Shown one piece after another: positions 24,001-32,866 of a stretch of DNA of 64,000 nt. The translations under genes and the position numbers were made by a program. Each line of letters begins with the position of its first letter. The first letter of the stretch is position 1. Source of the stretch: Saccharomycopsis fibuligera x Saccharomycopsis cf. fibuligera (lineage: Eukaryota > Ascomycota > Saccharomycetes > Ascoideales > Saccharomycopsidaceae); contig CP012819.1 in assembly GCA_001936135.1 (NCBI GenBank), forward strand, positions 1,021,001 through 1,085,000. Reading direction: 5' to 3'. The notes beneath the pieces were generated by a model. That model ran no database searches, was not told the origin of the DNA, and saw only the letters and a list, made by a program, of their open reading frames with translations.

Positions 24001-26534
24001 GAATTGTTCTTGCCGAGAAAACATTGTCAAGCTTGAAGAAAAACACAGTACAGTTGAAACCAGTTGCCGGTAACGGTAATGAAGGGGCTAAATTCACTAA
24101 TCCTGCTCTTGTTTATGCTCAATTGAAATTATTATGGGAAATCAATCAAAGAGAAAAAGCATGGGCCACGTTGTGCACGTTCACTTATGACTTAAGTGCC
24201 GCGTTGTGCTTGAAAGCTGATAACTTGGTGTCACCTAGAAAACCAACTGTTATGCCATGTGATGAACCGTTATATGACAATTTGCGCAAGATTCTTTGTA
24301 AATGCTTTTTAAAACAAGGCCAATGGCAAATCCAACTTAATTCAAGATGGACTGAGGACAAAGATGCTGAAGGCGGAGTATTGGGATCTTTTCTTATCCC
24401 TACAATATTACATAATGACTGGTATAAAGGTTGGCATTATTGGGCTCTTGCCAATTTTGAAGTGATTTCTTCTAAATCAACTAGATTAAGAAATCGCGAG
24501 GACCAAGTTACACCAGGAGCCGAGGAAAATGATAATGAAAAAGAGTTGGTGAAACTTCATGCTATTCCTGCAATCAAAGGGTTTTTCCGCTCGATTGAAT
24601 TATCTAGTGCGGTTGCGTTGCAAGATTTGCTTAGGTTGCTTGATTTGTGGTTTGCATTTGGTGGATATCCCGAAGCAGCTAATGAGATTGAACGAGGCAT
24701 TAATGATCTTTCTATTGAGACTTGGTTACAGGTGCTTCCTCAACTTTTCTCTCGTTTGCATCATCCTGACAAAACCATCAATACTTCGCTTCAAAAACTT
24801 ATTGTCAGATTGGCTGAAGTTCACCCACAAGCATTATTATTCCCATTGAATGTTTCTGTTAGATCAACTAAAAAAGCAGGACAGACTACGGCGCATCATA
24901 TTTTGAACAATATCAAACTATTGCATCCAAAGGTTGTTAGTGAGGCAGAATTGATTGTTACCCAATTGGTCAAAGCAGCAATGTTGTTGACTGAGATGTG
25001 GTTCCATAGAATTGAAGAAGCTGTGGGATATTTCCAAAGCGGCCACCATTACAAAAGAATGATTGAATTATTAGATGAAGTGTACCAATATCCAAGAGTG
25101 ACATTTTATGAAAAGTCGTTTTGGGCTGTTTGGGGAAACGAAATTACTAGAGGTTATGAATGGCTTGTCAAGTATACCAAAAAATTTGAGGAAACTGGTA
25201 GAAGTGATATTTCTCTTTTACAACTGGCGTTTGACTGTTTAGCTCCGGTGCATAATAAACTTAACGCGGAATTCAACAGTTTGAAAGGCTTATACTTGGA
25301 ATTCATTGCTCCTGAGTTATTAAGATCTCGTGACTTGGACCTTGCCATTCCAGGAACATACCAGCCGGGCAAGACTGTTATTGGTATTTCCAAATTCATT
25401 GATTATTTGCCATTACTTGTTTCCAAACAACGTCCAAGACGTCTATTCATTAGAGGTCAAGACGGAAGAATTTACGATTATGTGTTAAAAGGTCAAGAAG
25501 ATATTAGACAAGATAATATGGTTATGCAATTGTTTGGCTTAGTTAATAGATTTTTGGATAATGATCCTGAATGTTTCAAACGACACTTGAATTTGGAACC
25601 ATATCCAACAGTGCCGCTTTCTCCAAAATCGGGTCTTTTGGGTTGGGTGCCTAATTCAGATACATTCCATCAACTAATCATGCAAAATAGAAACTTCAAA
25701 GGCGTTCCTCGTGACATTGAACGACGTACCATGAATCCGCTTTCAGCCAAATGCGGTGATAATATTACAATTTTACGGAAATTGGAGATGTTCTTGGTGA
25801 GCTTGGGTGGTTCTCGAGGCATGGATATTTATGAAGTCTTATGGCTCAAAAGTCGTTCTTCTGAAGTTTGGTTAGAACGACGTACCACTTATATTCGTTC
25901 ATTAGCATCCATGTCGATGGTTGGCTATGTTTTAGGGCTCGGTGATAGACACCCATCAAACATTATGATTCATAGAGTGACTGGTAAAGTTATCCATATT
26001 GATTACGGTGATTGTTTTGAAGCAGCGGCATTAAGAGAAAAATGGCCTGAGAAGGTGCCGTTTAGATTGACCCGGATGTTGGTAAATGCATTAGAAGCCT
26101 CGGGAATTGAAGGATCATTTAGGATCACTTTGGACCATGTGGTTAGAGTACTAAGATCAAATAGTGAATCGTTGCTTGCTTTGTTTGAATCGTTTGCTCA
26201 TGATCCATTAATTAACTGGGGGTTTGATATTCCTACTAAAGCAGTGGTCAGAGCCACTGGTTACAATCCGCCAGAAGTGGTTCCCGCTGAATTATTGGCT
26301 AGAGGGAAAATCACTGAAGAACAATGTGATCAAATGGAAGAACAAGAAAGATTGGATCTTATGGATGCTAGAGCCCAGTATGTATTACGGAGAATTGGTG
26401 ATAAGTTGACAGGAAATGATTTTGCCAAAGCGCAAAATTTAACATTTAACAAGCAGGTGGATAAACTTATTATGCAAGCTACTGACAATGAAGGGTTGTG
26501 TCAGCATTTTGTTGGTTGGTGTGCTTTTTGGTAA
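18054..26534 (+). CDS. TOR1: TOR-family phosphatidylinositol-kinase-like protein kinase with a divergent FRB domain
   Basis: TOR kinases couple nutrients to growth through TORC1/TORC2. The intact 2,826-aa frame has an N-terminal HEAT solenoid interrupted by Ser/Asn/Gly-rich insertions (about 382-450, 595-662, 801-825), a FAT region, an FRB region (about 2303-2398), a PIKK kinase domain and a complete C-terminal FATC (LCQHFVGWCAFW). Kinase landmarks: K2479 in VLKG, D2631/N2636 in GDRHPSN, and D2650-Y2651-G2652 where DFG is usual. In the FRB the Ser contacted by FKBP-rapamycin is V2324 and the key Trp is F2393, so rapamycin binding is doubtful. It is longer than the usual roughly 2,470 aa because of the insertions. 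CTG-clade yeasts generally have one TOR; whether this is it or a second copy cannot be decided from the window. Confidence 0.92.
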   Translation: MDSQHLREADKEFDRIFSGLRSKNEEEQLRHALTLKNIMFDGGSPDQFNFLSESFIYNKLHEISILKDTKLKIATYYSIKAFIDLVGGPELETSRFARLLDAFMNIPLISKQVADTLGSLYRPGWSLIATYFSFACGNAIENLNSKVDNKKHNSILILQSFTKHNPTALYTYIEKIFNGLYITLKDTNIEVRRESAELLERCLKILYNRDNFIYQSRFDTLYEEALNNLKSSSTESIHSSFLIFKVLLKIIILSNTNQSLAPLANQTNKDAINFSTLTDKVDDIYNKCWFFKDYKSSTIRTEVIEIIPFIAKFNSRIFTHKYLQSITDFYMLKLKKDKDRLQILILFGSISPVIGSTNCLLYAKNLITVIENLLYSVSNHDSSNNSSLNQATEAFSNLSLNSFSSFNPSSHIFASSTGSSTLNSTVNAVKGPATSNGNYNVGINRKKDRDVFSYAKSDININNSDPATSISFQNISEYKGINRYELERAVFFVLIKLCETLDSKITQVLTLNLIDLIIYNCNLTPHLEFLIEKLIDLYPNLESFILQKLLNKITLILAGCEFIEPGVSISSLNLSARDKKKLLQKSVIGVHFDSSSGRVFLNSGGANNSSIGGGSANGNSNTNIGNGKTSHNISNTNNNSNNNNFGNNSFSAHHSGSIGGVYRDEITGADSRSTDLRRKIAMYRQPYNIATAPLSNYNIKDLSSSFNNFTAAHETHSMANHTGMMMNNGVGSDSKVEQSGTHFITIKDMMDLKRAQIIRSFILKDYGFTVGGSANANTTANGMLSLLTRLTGFSDDYYFQGGSAAASTASAASAADQTKNLSGDPVDSYEYQESALLIECFNMLHKYNFSKYVSLFEYARYVTLTYIDHQDAQVRKLAALITTKLFSEDEIINSIQIGSITAVSEVLSKLLLLGVTDPIPEIRLSVLMNLNAKYDPQLAQSDNVRLLLIALNDEDFEVRKTTIKVLGRVSNKNPAYVVPALRKVLIQYLNNLKYGTTNSIREINCSLLTCLVSCARMLTKPHISAIMEILVPLVAQNKNSVICSIAIRCIGELARVSGESIRDFLESLIPLILQILKDNSLLVSKREKIIAVKTLSQLTRSSGKVIDPYFTYPDLLAEIIEIVSDNNADPDLKRETIKLQGILGALDPYKARELESNYKSVRQNRTTTTLIPGTQAELATVTKKSLAVGQSYTTTGSLNIPAALDTDYSNYNVIAKNWGHYELGVEFDHGVDLNEMLNLADSANRIPKIIQMETPIDLLLLMQLNIDLRPLSGTEDYYLIVVLVILVRLLKDQSASSHHETVMSIVVTIFSRITDKCLNFTKIILRGMVKAMTNYTAAKIKLAFQQIGEIVKLVGKYVRPAIEVLLQAVIDYFDLTDKHTLIKLVVIIAKNIDSEFKLYVPTILLAFLNALNNDTSRERFISRKIIDAFVSFSSCIEEYFDLIISNILGFIENGPFELRKAAIESIGHFTASINLTDFASRIIHPFLRILNKAPENIQLRESVMNSLCALIVQLKGEYFIFLPIVDSVLSQNKISSPTYTKIVHQLIKNENVSFTLPTEYQPQPADREDESMRPVDVSELQPVWQCYHCKTKGDWIEWLKEFNLKLLKFSPSISLNSCEILAYAHAPVARELFNAAFAAVWVAITDDYRADLAKCLYYALQNAPSSSDVLQTILNLSEFMEHNNTRLPISISILSKYSFRHHAFAKALHYKEIEFKDSAFQKNVSVTTVDSLININNSLQQSDSGIGMLKIATNFYKFEPKESWFQKLQRWNEALSIYEKKIAENNASLEVINGKMSCLHALGQWEQLESFTEKNWNLISNVNKEKVAPLAAAAAWGTSKWDKMDDYINVMKEDSANKYFFNAILNVHRCNYGLSGENIRNARELLSNEITSLINESYSRAYDVVVRIQMLSDLEEIIEYKQLDDNNPRKRLLRASWDKRLYHCQGNVDIWQRLLNVRSLVIEPEEDLEARIKFANLCRKSGRIVLAEKTLSSLKKNTVQLKPVAGNGNEGAKFTNPALVYAQLKLLWEINQREKAWATLCTFTYDLSAALCLKADNLVSPRKPTVMPCDEPLYDNLRKILCKCFLKQGQWQIQLNSRWTEDKDAEGGVLGSFLIPTILHNDWYKGWHYWALANFEVISSKSTRLRNREDQVTPGAEENDNEKELVKLHAIPAIKGFFRSIELSSAVALQDLLRLLDLWFAFGGYPEAANEIERGINDLSIETWLQVLPQLFSRLHHPDKTINTSLQKLIVRLAEVHPQALLFPLNVSVRSTKKAGQTTAHHILNNIKLLHPKVVSEAELIVTQLVKAAMLLTEMWFHRIEEAVGYFQSGHHYKRMIELLDEVYQYPRVTFYEKSFWAVWGNEITRGYEWLVKYTKKFEETGRSDISLLQLAFDCLAPVHNKLNAEFNSLKGLYLEFIAPELLRSRDLDLAIPGTYQPGKTVIGISKFIDYLPLLVSKQRPRRLFIRGQDGRIYDYVLKGQEDIRQDNMVMQLFGLVNRFLDNDPECFKRHLNLEPYPTVPLSPKSGLLGWVPNSDTFHQLIMQNRNFKGVPRDIERRTMNPLSAKCGDNITILRKLEMFLVSLGGSRGMDIYEVLWLKSRSSEVWLERRTTYIRSLASMSMVGYVLGLGDRHPSNIMIHRVTGKVIHIDYGDCFEAAALREKWPEKVPFRLTRMLVNALEASGIEGSFRITLDHVVRVLRSNSESLLALFESFAHDPLINWGFDIPTKAVVRATGYNPPEVVPAELLARGKITEEQCDQMEEQERLDLMDARAQYVLRRIGDKLTGNDFAKAQNLTFNKQVDKLIMQATDNEGLCQHFVGWCAFW

Positions 26535-27014
26535 GCTCCTGGATCAAGAGGAATGGATTAATTTCATAATTTATTTGTTTCGAATTTTGGAAATTTTTGT
26601 GCTTTATGTGTGCGGTTCAAATTATACTGGGTTTCTAATAAACAAAAAAAAGTTTTTTTTTTTTTTTTAGATACTTAATTAGCCTTGCTACGCAATTAAA
26701 TTTGTATTACTGTAAAATATTATGGAAATTGTAAACAGTGTATTCTAAGTATTTAATTTTTTTTTTTTTTTTTTTATTTTCACCACTTTTCGACTAAGAT
26801 AAGTACAAATGGTTTTCAGACAGTTTAGTTTTTTTGCCAAAGGACTCGCTGTAATTTAAAAAGCTACGTTTTGTGCCTTATGTTTGCAAGTGACTGAGTT
26901 TTATCTGCAAAAAAACACAATGTGAACACGGTTTTGAAAATAAAACCCTGCATCAGCTGAGCTTCCTGTACTTCGAACTACCTCTTTTGAGTCAAGCTGA
27001 ACAAATCTATCCTT
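26535..27014. other. TOR 3' region
   Basis: No gene seen. T-runs at about 26655-26669 and 26758-26775 follow the TOR stop and are plausible parts of the 3' UTR or terminator. Confidence 0.5.
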
Positions 27015-27870
27015 AGATACCACTTTTCTTTTAAATAAGGATTCGGCTAATTTTTAACTAACCTCATTCCATTTATGTTGGCTCACCTCGGCGAGGTAAT
27101 AGCCTGATTTTCCTGTTCTAATTTGGTTTTCTTTTTTACCAGCAGTTGTGCTCATGAGCAATTTGTTGAGAAGAATAAAATAAAGCTTACCTAAATATTC
27201 AATGTGAACATGAGACCAGGTATAGTCATCGCTGTGCATAGTAAATGCCTGATCATTTCTGATTGAAACAGTAACCAATAATGGGACTTGAACAGAAAGT
27301 TTATGGCCGTAGCCATCACTTATATCAAATATCGTTGGTGGGGACACGATTTTTGTTTTGAAATATGTTGGATTAGAATCTTTGATCTCCAAAATGATTT
27401 TATCAACTGGATAATGATGATTCTCTTAAAGAAAATTATTGATTATGTTAATATCTTTCAAATCTGAAATCGGTTTTGTTACTGGACTCTTATTCCCGGA
27501 TAGAGCATCCGCAAGAGCGCCTATCCCCGAAGTGTGTATTATAGAAAATTTGATTTTTTGGTCTTTACTACTTGTACAAGAACATAAACACTGGGAACAT
27601 AGTAGATATCAGCGGTAGTGAAGACAATGTCAACCAATTCCAACTGTTACTTTAATATTTCAGAACTGTCCTGATCACAATAATAGTGGCAAAATTTTGC
27701 CTGTTGTTGACGTTGTTTATTTTTTGTTTTAAGTTATTAGCTTTGGCTTCAGTTCTTGCGGGAGCAGTGATTTGGATGTTGCCGAAGCGTGGGCCATTCA
27801 AGATATTGTAGAGTACTTCGCTGTCAATGTAACTTGTGGCCCCAGTGATAATATTTTTCAAGTCATACAT
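27015..27870 (-). pseudogene. Decayed NAD(P)-dependent epimerase/NmrA-like extended SDR
   Basis: Read leftward, fragments in different frames line up with one extended short-chain dehydrogenase. From 27870, MYDLKNIITGATSYIDSEVL keeps the Rossmann start, but the second and third Gly of GxxGxxG are replaced (GATSYID). The frame stops at 27652. LELVDIVFTTADIYYVPSV follows in another frame, then a shift near 27555 leads to FSIIHTSGIGALADALSG and PISDLKDIN, with an in-frame TAA at 27426-27428. HHYPVDKIILEIKDSNP and WSHVHIEYLGKLYFILLNKL follow, then GKSGYYLAEVSQHKWNEVS before a stop at 27054; weaker similarity and more stops continue to about 27015. At least two frame changes and several stops, plus loss of cofactor glycines, mean it is not functional. 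The last intact ancestor was about 280-300 aa. Confidence 0.82.
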
Positions 27871-29293
27871 AGCTTCTTTGCTGTTGGTTCGTTGTTGGAA
27901 TTGGTTTTAATTAGGATATAAAAATGTAGAATATGCCGTTGCAAGGTTTAGTATGTGATATGATATAGTGGAGGAGTTGAAAATAAACGTAGGCGTACTT
28001 TTTGAGAGTGGATTCAGCTTGAGTTCACAGCAGAAGCAGAGAGAAAAATTGAGAGACATAGTATTTGTGAGCAATTGCGAAATTTTACATGCTACTGTAG
28101 AAATGAAGAGAGAAGCTACCCCTTGGCACACAAATTCTTGGATTACAAATTGCTTGTCTTTCATGAGCTTTTGCCTCCTTGTAAGAGATGGCTAAGCAGT
28201 TCTGATTGTTATTGTTAATGACAGTTTGCAATTTACTGATTGCTTCTACTGTGTAATTCAAGATTATTTTGGATTTTTGAAACAGCAGCTCACCTGTGAA
28301 GCTGCTGCCAATACCGTATTATTGTGACTATAATTAGACTTTCTGTCATTTTATTAATTTATTTGTTTCTTCACCATAGAAAACAACACCAGAATTTAGC
28401 TCACTCTGGCAAGCATTCGACGCTTTAGGGTAACTGATATTCGCTGATTATAGACATGTTGGCACCATGCAGGTTGGTATTGCATTGCGCCTTCTTGTGA
28501 GCATGTACATATATCATTTACTGCATTATTTCTTCTCAGACTTGAATTTTATCTAGCGGGCTGCCATTCCCGTAGATACAATTGATTTTGCACTTTACGC
28601 TGGCGAAGTTCAAGTTTTCAGGAGGATAAATTGAATTCCTGAAAACCTTTACTCAAATTAGTTCTGCAAAACTTTTTCTACTGCACCTGAGCAGTATTTT
28701 TTTAGGCACAAATATGTTACACTAAGCACCACAATACTAGATGGGAAAAATGTTTCAACAATAAATTTAAACTAAAAGGGTTGTGTTTAAAAAAAGAAAA
28801 ATAAATAAATATATAAATAAAAATAAAAACGCACACAAATCCACAACTGTGCAGCGACCTTCTCTCATATATATACCCTTATGGTCTTATTCAGACGAGG
28901 TTGAGGATGAAGGTGGGTGTGTTTAGCTATTTGGCTGTGTTTTAGTTGGCGTCCGGAAAAGTGACACGTGCCCATGTTAATGGGATATTCTGGCACAATA
29001 TGTTGGCTTATGCGATACGACGCATAAAAAAGTTTTTCTTTTTTTTTTTTTTTTTTTTTTTTTATGCGAAAATTTTTTACCAAAAGAAAAGAAAGAAAAG
29101 AAACGCTGTTCTATCTCAAATTCACAATATAAACACTTCTTTTTTCTCTTTTCCACTTTAATTGCCATTTATTTGTTTAGCTTCTTTTCGAGGATTGAAT
29201 TTTTTGAAATTACTGTTCAGGTATCTTTCCTTTGCTGTCTCGCTCTTTTGTGAATAAGCGCTAAACCAGAAGATCAACTTATATCAAAATATA
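27871..29293. promoter_or_regulatory. Spacer upstream of NEW1 with inverted repeats and T25
   Basis: No gene supported. Notable: a CACGTG E-box at 28965-28970; TTATGCG (29008-29014), CGCATAA (29021-29027) and a second TTATGCG (29062-29068) flanking T25 (29039-29063). The right end is the NEW1 promoter and leader. Confidence 0.5.
28965..28970. promoter_or_regulatory. CACGTG E-box (candidate Cbf1 site)
   Basis: A palindromic CACGTG about 325 bp upstream of NEW1. Cbf1-type bHLH factors bind this core in yeasts; use here is inferred. Confidence 0.35.
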
Positions 29294-32200
29294 ATGGCGC
29301 CTCCTCCTCAAAAGAAGAAGTTCGAAAAGTTTGACATTGGCAGCACTAGACCAGCTATTGGTTCTGGCGGCTTCAACAACAGTTTTCACGGCAAGAAACC
29401 AATGTCTTTGCAACAATATCAACAACAGCAGCAAAAAAATTTTCAACAGCAGACTGTCCCTGCTCCTGCTGCTACTCAACACAAATCTTACACCCCAACT
29501 AGTAATAGTGTTACAAGCTCTGATTTTGATTCGGCCTCGGAGCAATCCACTGCTTTAAACACCCCATCTCAATCTACTACTTCCTTGACTGCTTTGAATC
29601 ACTCAATGGAAAAGTTGCAGTTATCGCCGCTCTCGGAATTAATGGATTCATTAAAAAACTCCAAGAATTTGTCCGACATTAGAAGATATGCTACTGAAAT
29701 AGCCAACAGAATTACCAGTAATGGCTTGGCTACTATTCAAGAATGGAAGTTTTATGACTACGTCAAGTTGCTTACCACTTCTAAATCCGCTACTCCTTTA
29801 TTGAAAGAAGGCTCGATGATTTTGTTGCAAACTCTTATCAGTAACGCTTACATTGACAAACAACCGTTTGAAGCATACTTGGTCCAATTTTTCCCATTGT
29901 GTCTTAATCAATTGATTGCTAAGGAAGTCAATGTTGTCAAAGCTGCACAAAAAGCCATCGACTTGCTCTACACTTGTATTCCACCAGCCGCTTATCCATC
30001 AGTGTTATTGACAGAATTGCTTGCATATTTGAAAAGCAGTGCCAAATGGAAATGCAAGAACGGTGCATTGAGATTGATCAACAAGTTGATTGAAGACTCT
30101 TCTCCGGATGTGCTTAAGTCTAAATTCCATGAAGCTATTCCAATTTTGACTGATATCTCTAGCGATTTCAAACCAGAATTGGCTAAAGAAGGTTTGAAGA
30201 CATTGACTGCTTTTGTTGACATTTTGCAAGACAATTTGGATTTGGAAAAAAATTTGTCAGTTATTGTTGCTGCATTAAATGACCCAAAAAAGATTTCAGA
30301 CTGTATCAAATCTTTAGCATCTACAACCTTTGTTACCGAAGTCACTGAGCCAACTTTGGCTGTGTTAGTGCCTTCTTTGAACAAGTCTATGAACTTATCT
30401 TCATCATCACAAGACCAACTCAGATTGACGATTACTATTGTTGAGAATTTGACCAGATTAGTGAATAACTATAAAGAAATTGAAAGATACTTGCCAATGT
30501 TGTTGCCATCCGTCAAGAAGATCGTTCAAACTGGTACTTTGCCAGAGGTCAGAGAATTGGCTTCCAAATCCCTCAAAGTGCTTGAAAGCGCCGAAGAATA
30601 CAGCAAAAAGGGTGAATCTAGAGGCGCATATGTCTCCGTTGAACAAAGTAAAGAATTTGTGCAAAGCAGATTGGTCAGTGACGAAGTTATCTTCAACTAT
30701 GTTGGTAAAGTTATTTCCGATTTTGCTAACGCTCATGATTGGGAATCTTTACAAGAATACTTGAATGGTGTTTTTAGAACTGATGATGACCAAGACTCTC
30801 CGGCAAAGTTTTTGAACTTTGACACCAAAGAAGCTAAAACTGAGTATGTTGCTAATATTATTGCTCAATTGAAAGCCCTTCTTCATGTTGAAGCCGAAGA
30901 TGCTATTCATGAAGATGAAGGTATCGAAATTGTTAACACTGTTTTCTCTTTAGCTTACGGTGGTAGAATGTTGCTCAACAAGACCAAATTGAGATTGGTC
31001 AAGGGTCACAGATATGGTCTTTGTGGTCGTAACGGTGCTGGTAAATCTACTTTGATGAGAGCTATTGACAATGGTCAAGTTGACGGTTTCCCATCTAAAG
31101 ATGTTTTGCGTACTTGTTTTGTTGAACATAAGGTTCCTGAGGATGATGATAAGTCTAACAACTTGGATTTGGTTTCTTTGATCAAGCTTGAACCTGAATT
31201 TGCTGGTCTTGAACGTGAAGAGATTGCTAAAGCTTTGGAAGAAGTTGGTTTTGATGAAACTCGTAGAGCTCAAGCTATAAACTCTTTGTCTGGTGGTTGG
31301 AGAATGAAATTGGAATTGGCCAAAGCCATGTTGATGAAGGCCGATATTTTGCTTTTGGATGAACCTACCAATCATTTGGACGTTGCTAATGTTGCTTGGT
31401 TAGAAAACTACTTGTTGGAACACACTGATATCACTTCTTTGATTGTTTCTCATGATTCTGGCTTTTTGGATAAAGTCTGTACCAACATCATTCACTACGA
31501 AGGTAAAAAATTGGCTTACTACAAGGGTAACTTGACCGAACTTGTTAAGGTTAAGCCAGAAGCTAAATCTTACTACACTCTCTCTGACTCTAATGCAAAG
31601 ATGGCCTTTCCAAGATGTGGTCTTTTACAAGGTATCAAGTCTCGTACTAAGGCAATTGCCAAGATGGTTGATGTTACATTTGGATACCCAGGTACTACCA
31701 AGCCATCATTGTCTAATGTTTCTTGTTCATTGTCTTTGTCTTCAAGAGTTGCTATTTTGGGTCCTAATGGTGCTGGTAAGTCTACTTTGATTAAATTGTT
31801 GACTGCCGAATTGGTGCCGCAATCAGGTACTGTTGAAAAACATCCAAATTTGCGTATTGGTTACATTGCTCAACATGCTTTGCAACACGTTGAACAACAT
31901 AAGGAAAAAACCGCTAATCAATATTTGCAATGGAGATACAAGTTTGGTGATGATCGTGAAGTTCTTTTGAAAGAATCTCGTAAAATCAGTGAAGAAGAAA
32001 AGGAAATAATGAAGAAGGAAATTGACATTGCTGATGGTAGAGGACCAAGACAAATTGAAGCTATTGTTGGTAGACAAAAATTCAAGAAATCTTTTCAATA
32101 TGAAGTAAAATGGAAATTTTGGTTACCAAAATACAACTCTTGGGTTCCTAAAGAAGTTCTTTTGGAACATGGATTCCACAAACTTGTGCAAAAATTCGAT

Positions 32201-32866
32201 GATCATGAAGCTTCTAGAGAAGGTTTAGGTTACAGACAATTGATTCCATCAGTGATTAGACAACATTTTGAGGATGTTGGGTTAGATGGTGACATTGCTG
32301 ATCATACCCCAATGGGTTCCTTGTCTGGTGGCCAATTGGTTAAAGTCGTTATTGCCGGTGCCATGTGGAACAACCCACATTTATTAGTTTTGGATGAACC
32401 AACCAATTATTTGGATAGAGACTCCTTGGGTGCATTGGCTATCGCCATTAGAGACTGGAATGGTGGTGTGGTGATGATTTCTCACAACAATGAATTTACT
32501 GGTGCTTTATGTCCAGAACAATGGATTGTTGAAAATGGTAAGATGGTCACTAAGACAATTGCTGGCATTCATGAAGATAGATTCGAAGACGGTAAACATG
32601 GTGAGTTGGCTAACAGGGTGCTTGAAACCCAGGCTAACCTTGAAGCTGGTGTCAATGGCGCTGTTTCTGGTTCAGCTCCAGCTGCTGCTTACAAGAAACC
32701 AGATGATGACGATTCTCCAGCCAACATTAAAGTTAGACAAAGAAAGAAGAAGTTGACTAGAAATGAAAAGAAGGCCAGAGATGAAAGAAGAAGATTGAGA
32801 CATATAGAATGGTTGTCTTCTCCAAAGGGTACGCCAAAGCCACAAGATACTGATGATGAAGATTAA
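29294..32866 (+). CDS. NEW1: New1-type ABC-F translation factor (eEF3 family)
   Basis: New1 is a ribosome-associated ABC-F ATPase related to eEF3 that supports translation termination or elongation at difficult C-terminal codons. The 1,190-aa product has a Q-rich N-terminus (about 35-60), HEAT repeats to about 480, then ABC1 with GRNGAGKST near 579, LSGGWRMKLELAKAML and LLLDEPTNHLD. ABC2 follows with GPNGAGKST near 822, an eEF3-type chromodomain insertion (KKSFQYEVKWKFWLPKYNSW, about 930-975), LSGGQLVKVVIAG and LVLDEPTNYLD. The C-terminus, DDDDSPANIKVRQRKKKLTRNEKK to SSPKGTPKPQDTDDED, is the New1 tail and not the Lys-rich tail of Yef3. The S. cerevisiae NYN-repeat prion segment is absent; only a short Gln run remains. 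Confidence 0.96.
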   Translation: MAPPPQKKKFEKFDIGSTRPAIGSGGFNNSFHGKKPMSLQQYQQQQQKNFQQQTVPAPAATQHKSYTPTSNSVTSSDFDSASEQSTALNTPSQSTTSLTALNHSMEKLQLSPLSELMDSLKNSKNLSDIRRYATEIANRITSNGLATIQEWKFYDYVKLLTTSKSATPLLKEGSMILLQTLISNAYIDKQPFEAYLVQFFPLCLNQLIAKEVNVVKAAQKAIDLLYTCIPPAAYPSVLLTELLAYLKSSAKWKCKNGALRLINKLIEDSSPDVLKSKFHEAIPILTDISSDFKPELAKEGLKTLTAFVDILQDNLDLEKNLSVIVAALNDPKKISDCIKSLASTTFVTEVTEPTLAVLVPSLNKSMNLSSSSQDQLRLTITIVENLTRLVNNYKEIERYLPMLLPSVKKIVQTGTLPEVRELASKSLKVLESAEEYSKKGESRGAYVSVEQSKEFVQSRLVSDEVIFNYVGKVISDFANAHDWESLQEYLNGVFRTDDDQDSPAKFLNFDTKEAKTEYVANIIAQLKALLHVEAEDAIHEDEGIEIVNTVFSLAYGGRMLLNKTKLRLVKGHRYGLCGRNGAGKSTLMRAIDNGQVDGFPSKDVLRTCFVEHKVPEDDDKSNNLDLVSLIKLEPEFAGLEREEIAKALEEVGFDETRRAQAINSLSGGWRMKLELAKAMLMKADILLLDEPTNHLDVANVAWLENYLLEHTDITSLIVSHDSGFLDKVCTNIIHYEGKKLAYYKGNLTELVKVKPEAKSYYTLSDSNAKMAFPRCGLLQGIKSRTKAIAKMVDVTFGYPGTTKPSLSNVSCSLSLSSRVAILGPNGAGKSTLIKLLTAELVPQSGTVEKHPNLRIGYIAQHALQHVEQHKEKTANQYLQWRYKFGDDREVLLKESRKISEEEKEIMKKEIDIADGRGPRQIEAIVGRQKFKKSFQYEVKWKFWLPKYNSWVPKEVLLEHGFHKLVQKFDDHEASREGLGYRQLIPSVIRQHFEDVGLDGDIADHTPMGSLSGGQLVKVVIAGAMWNNPHLLVLDEPTNYLDRDSLGALAIAIRDWNGGVVMISHNNEFTGALCPEQWIVENGKMVTKTIAGIHEDRFEDGKHGELANRVLETQANLEAGVNGAVSGSAPAAAYKKPDDDDSPANIKVRQRKKKLTRNEKKARDERRRLRHIEWLSSPKGTPKPQDTDDED

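Noticed and set aside
26605-26630. GGTTCAAAT, a tRNA B-box-like string after TOR
   Set aside because: No A box or acceptor stem at the required spacing.
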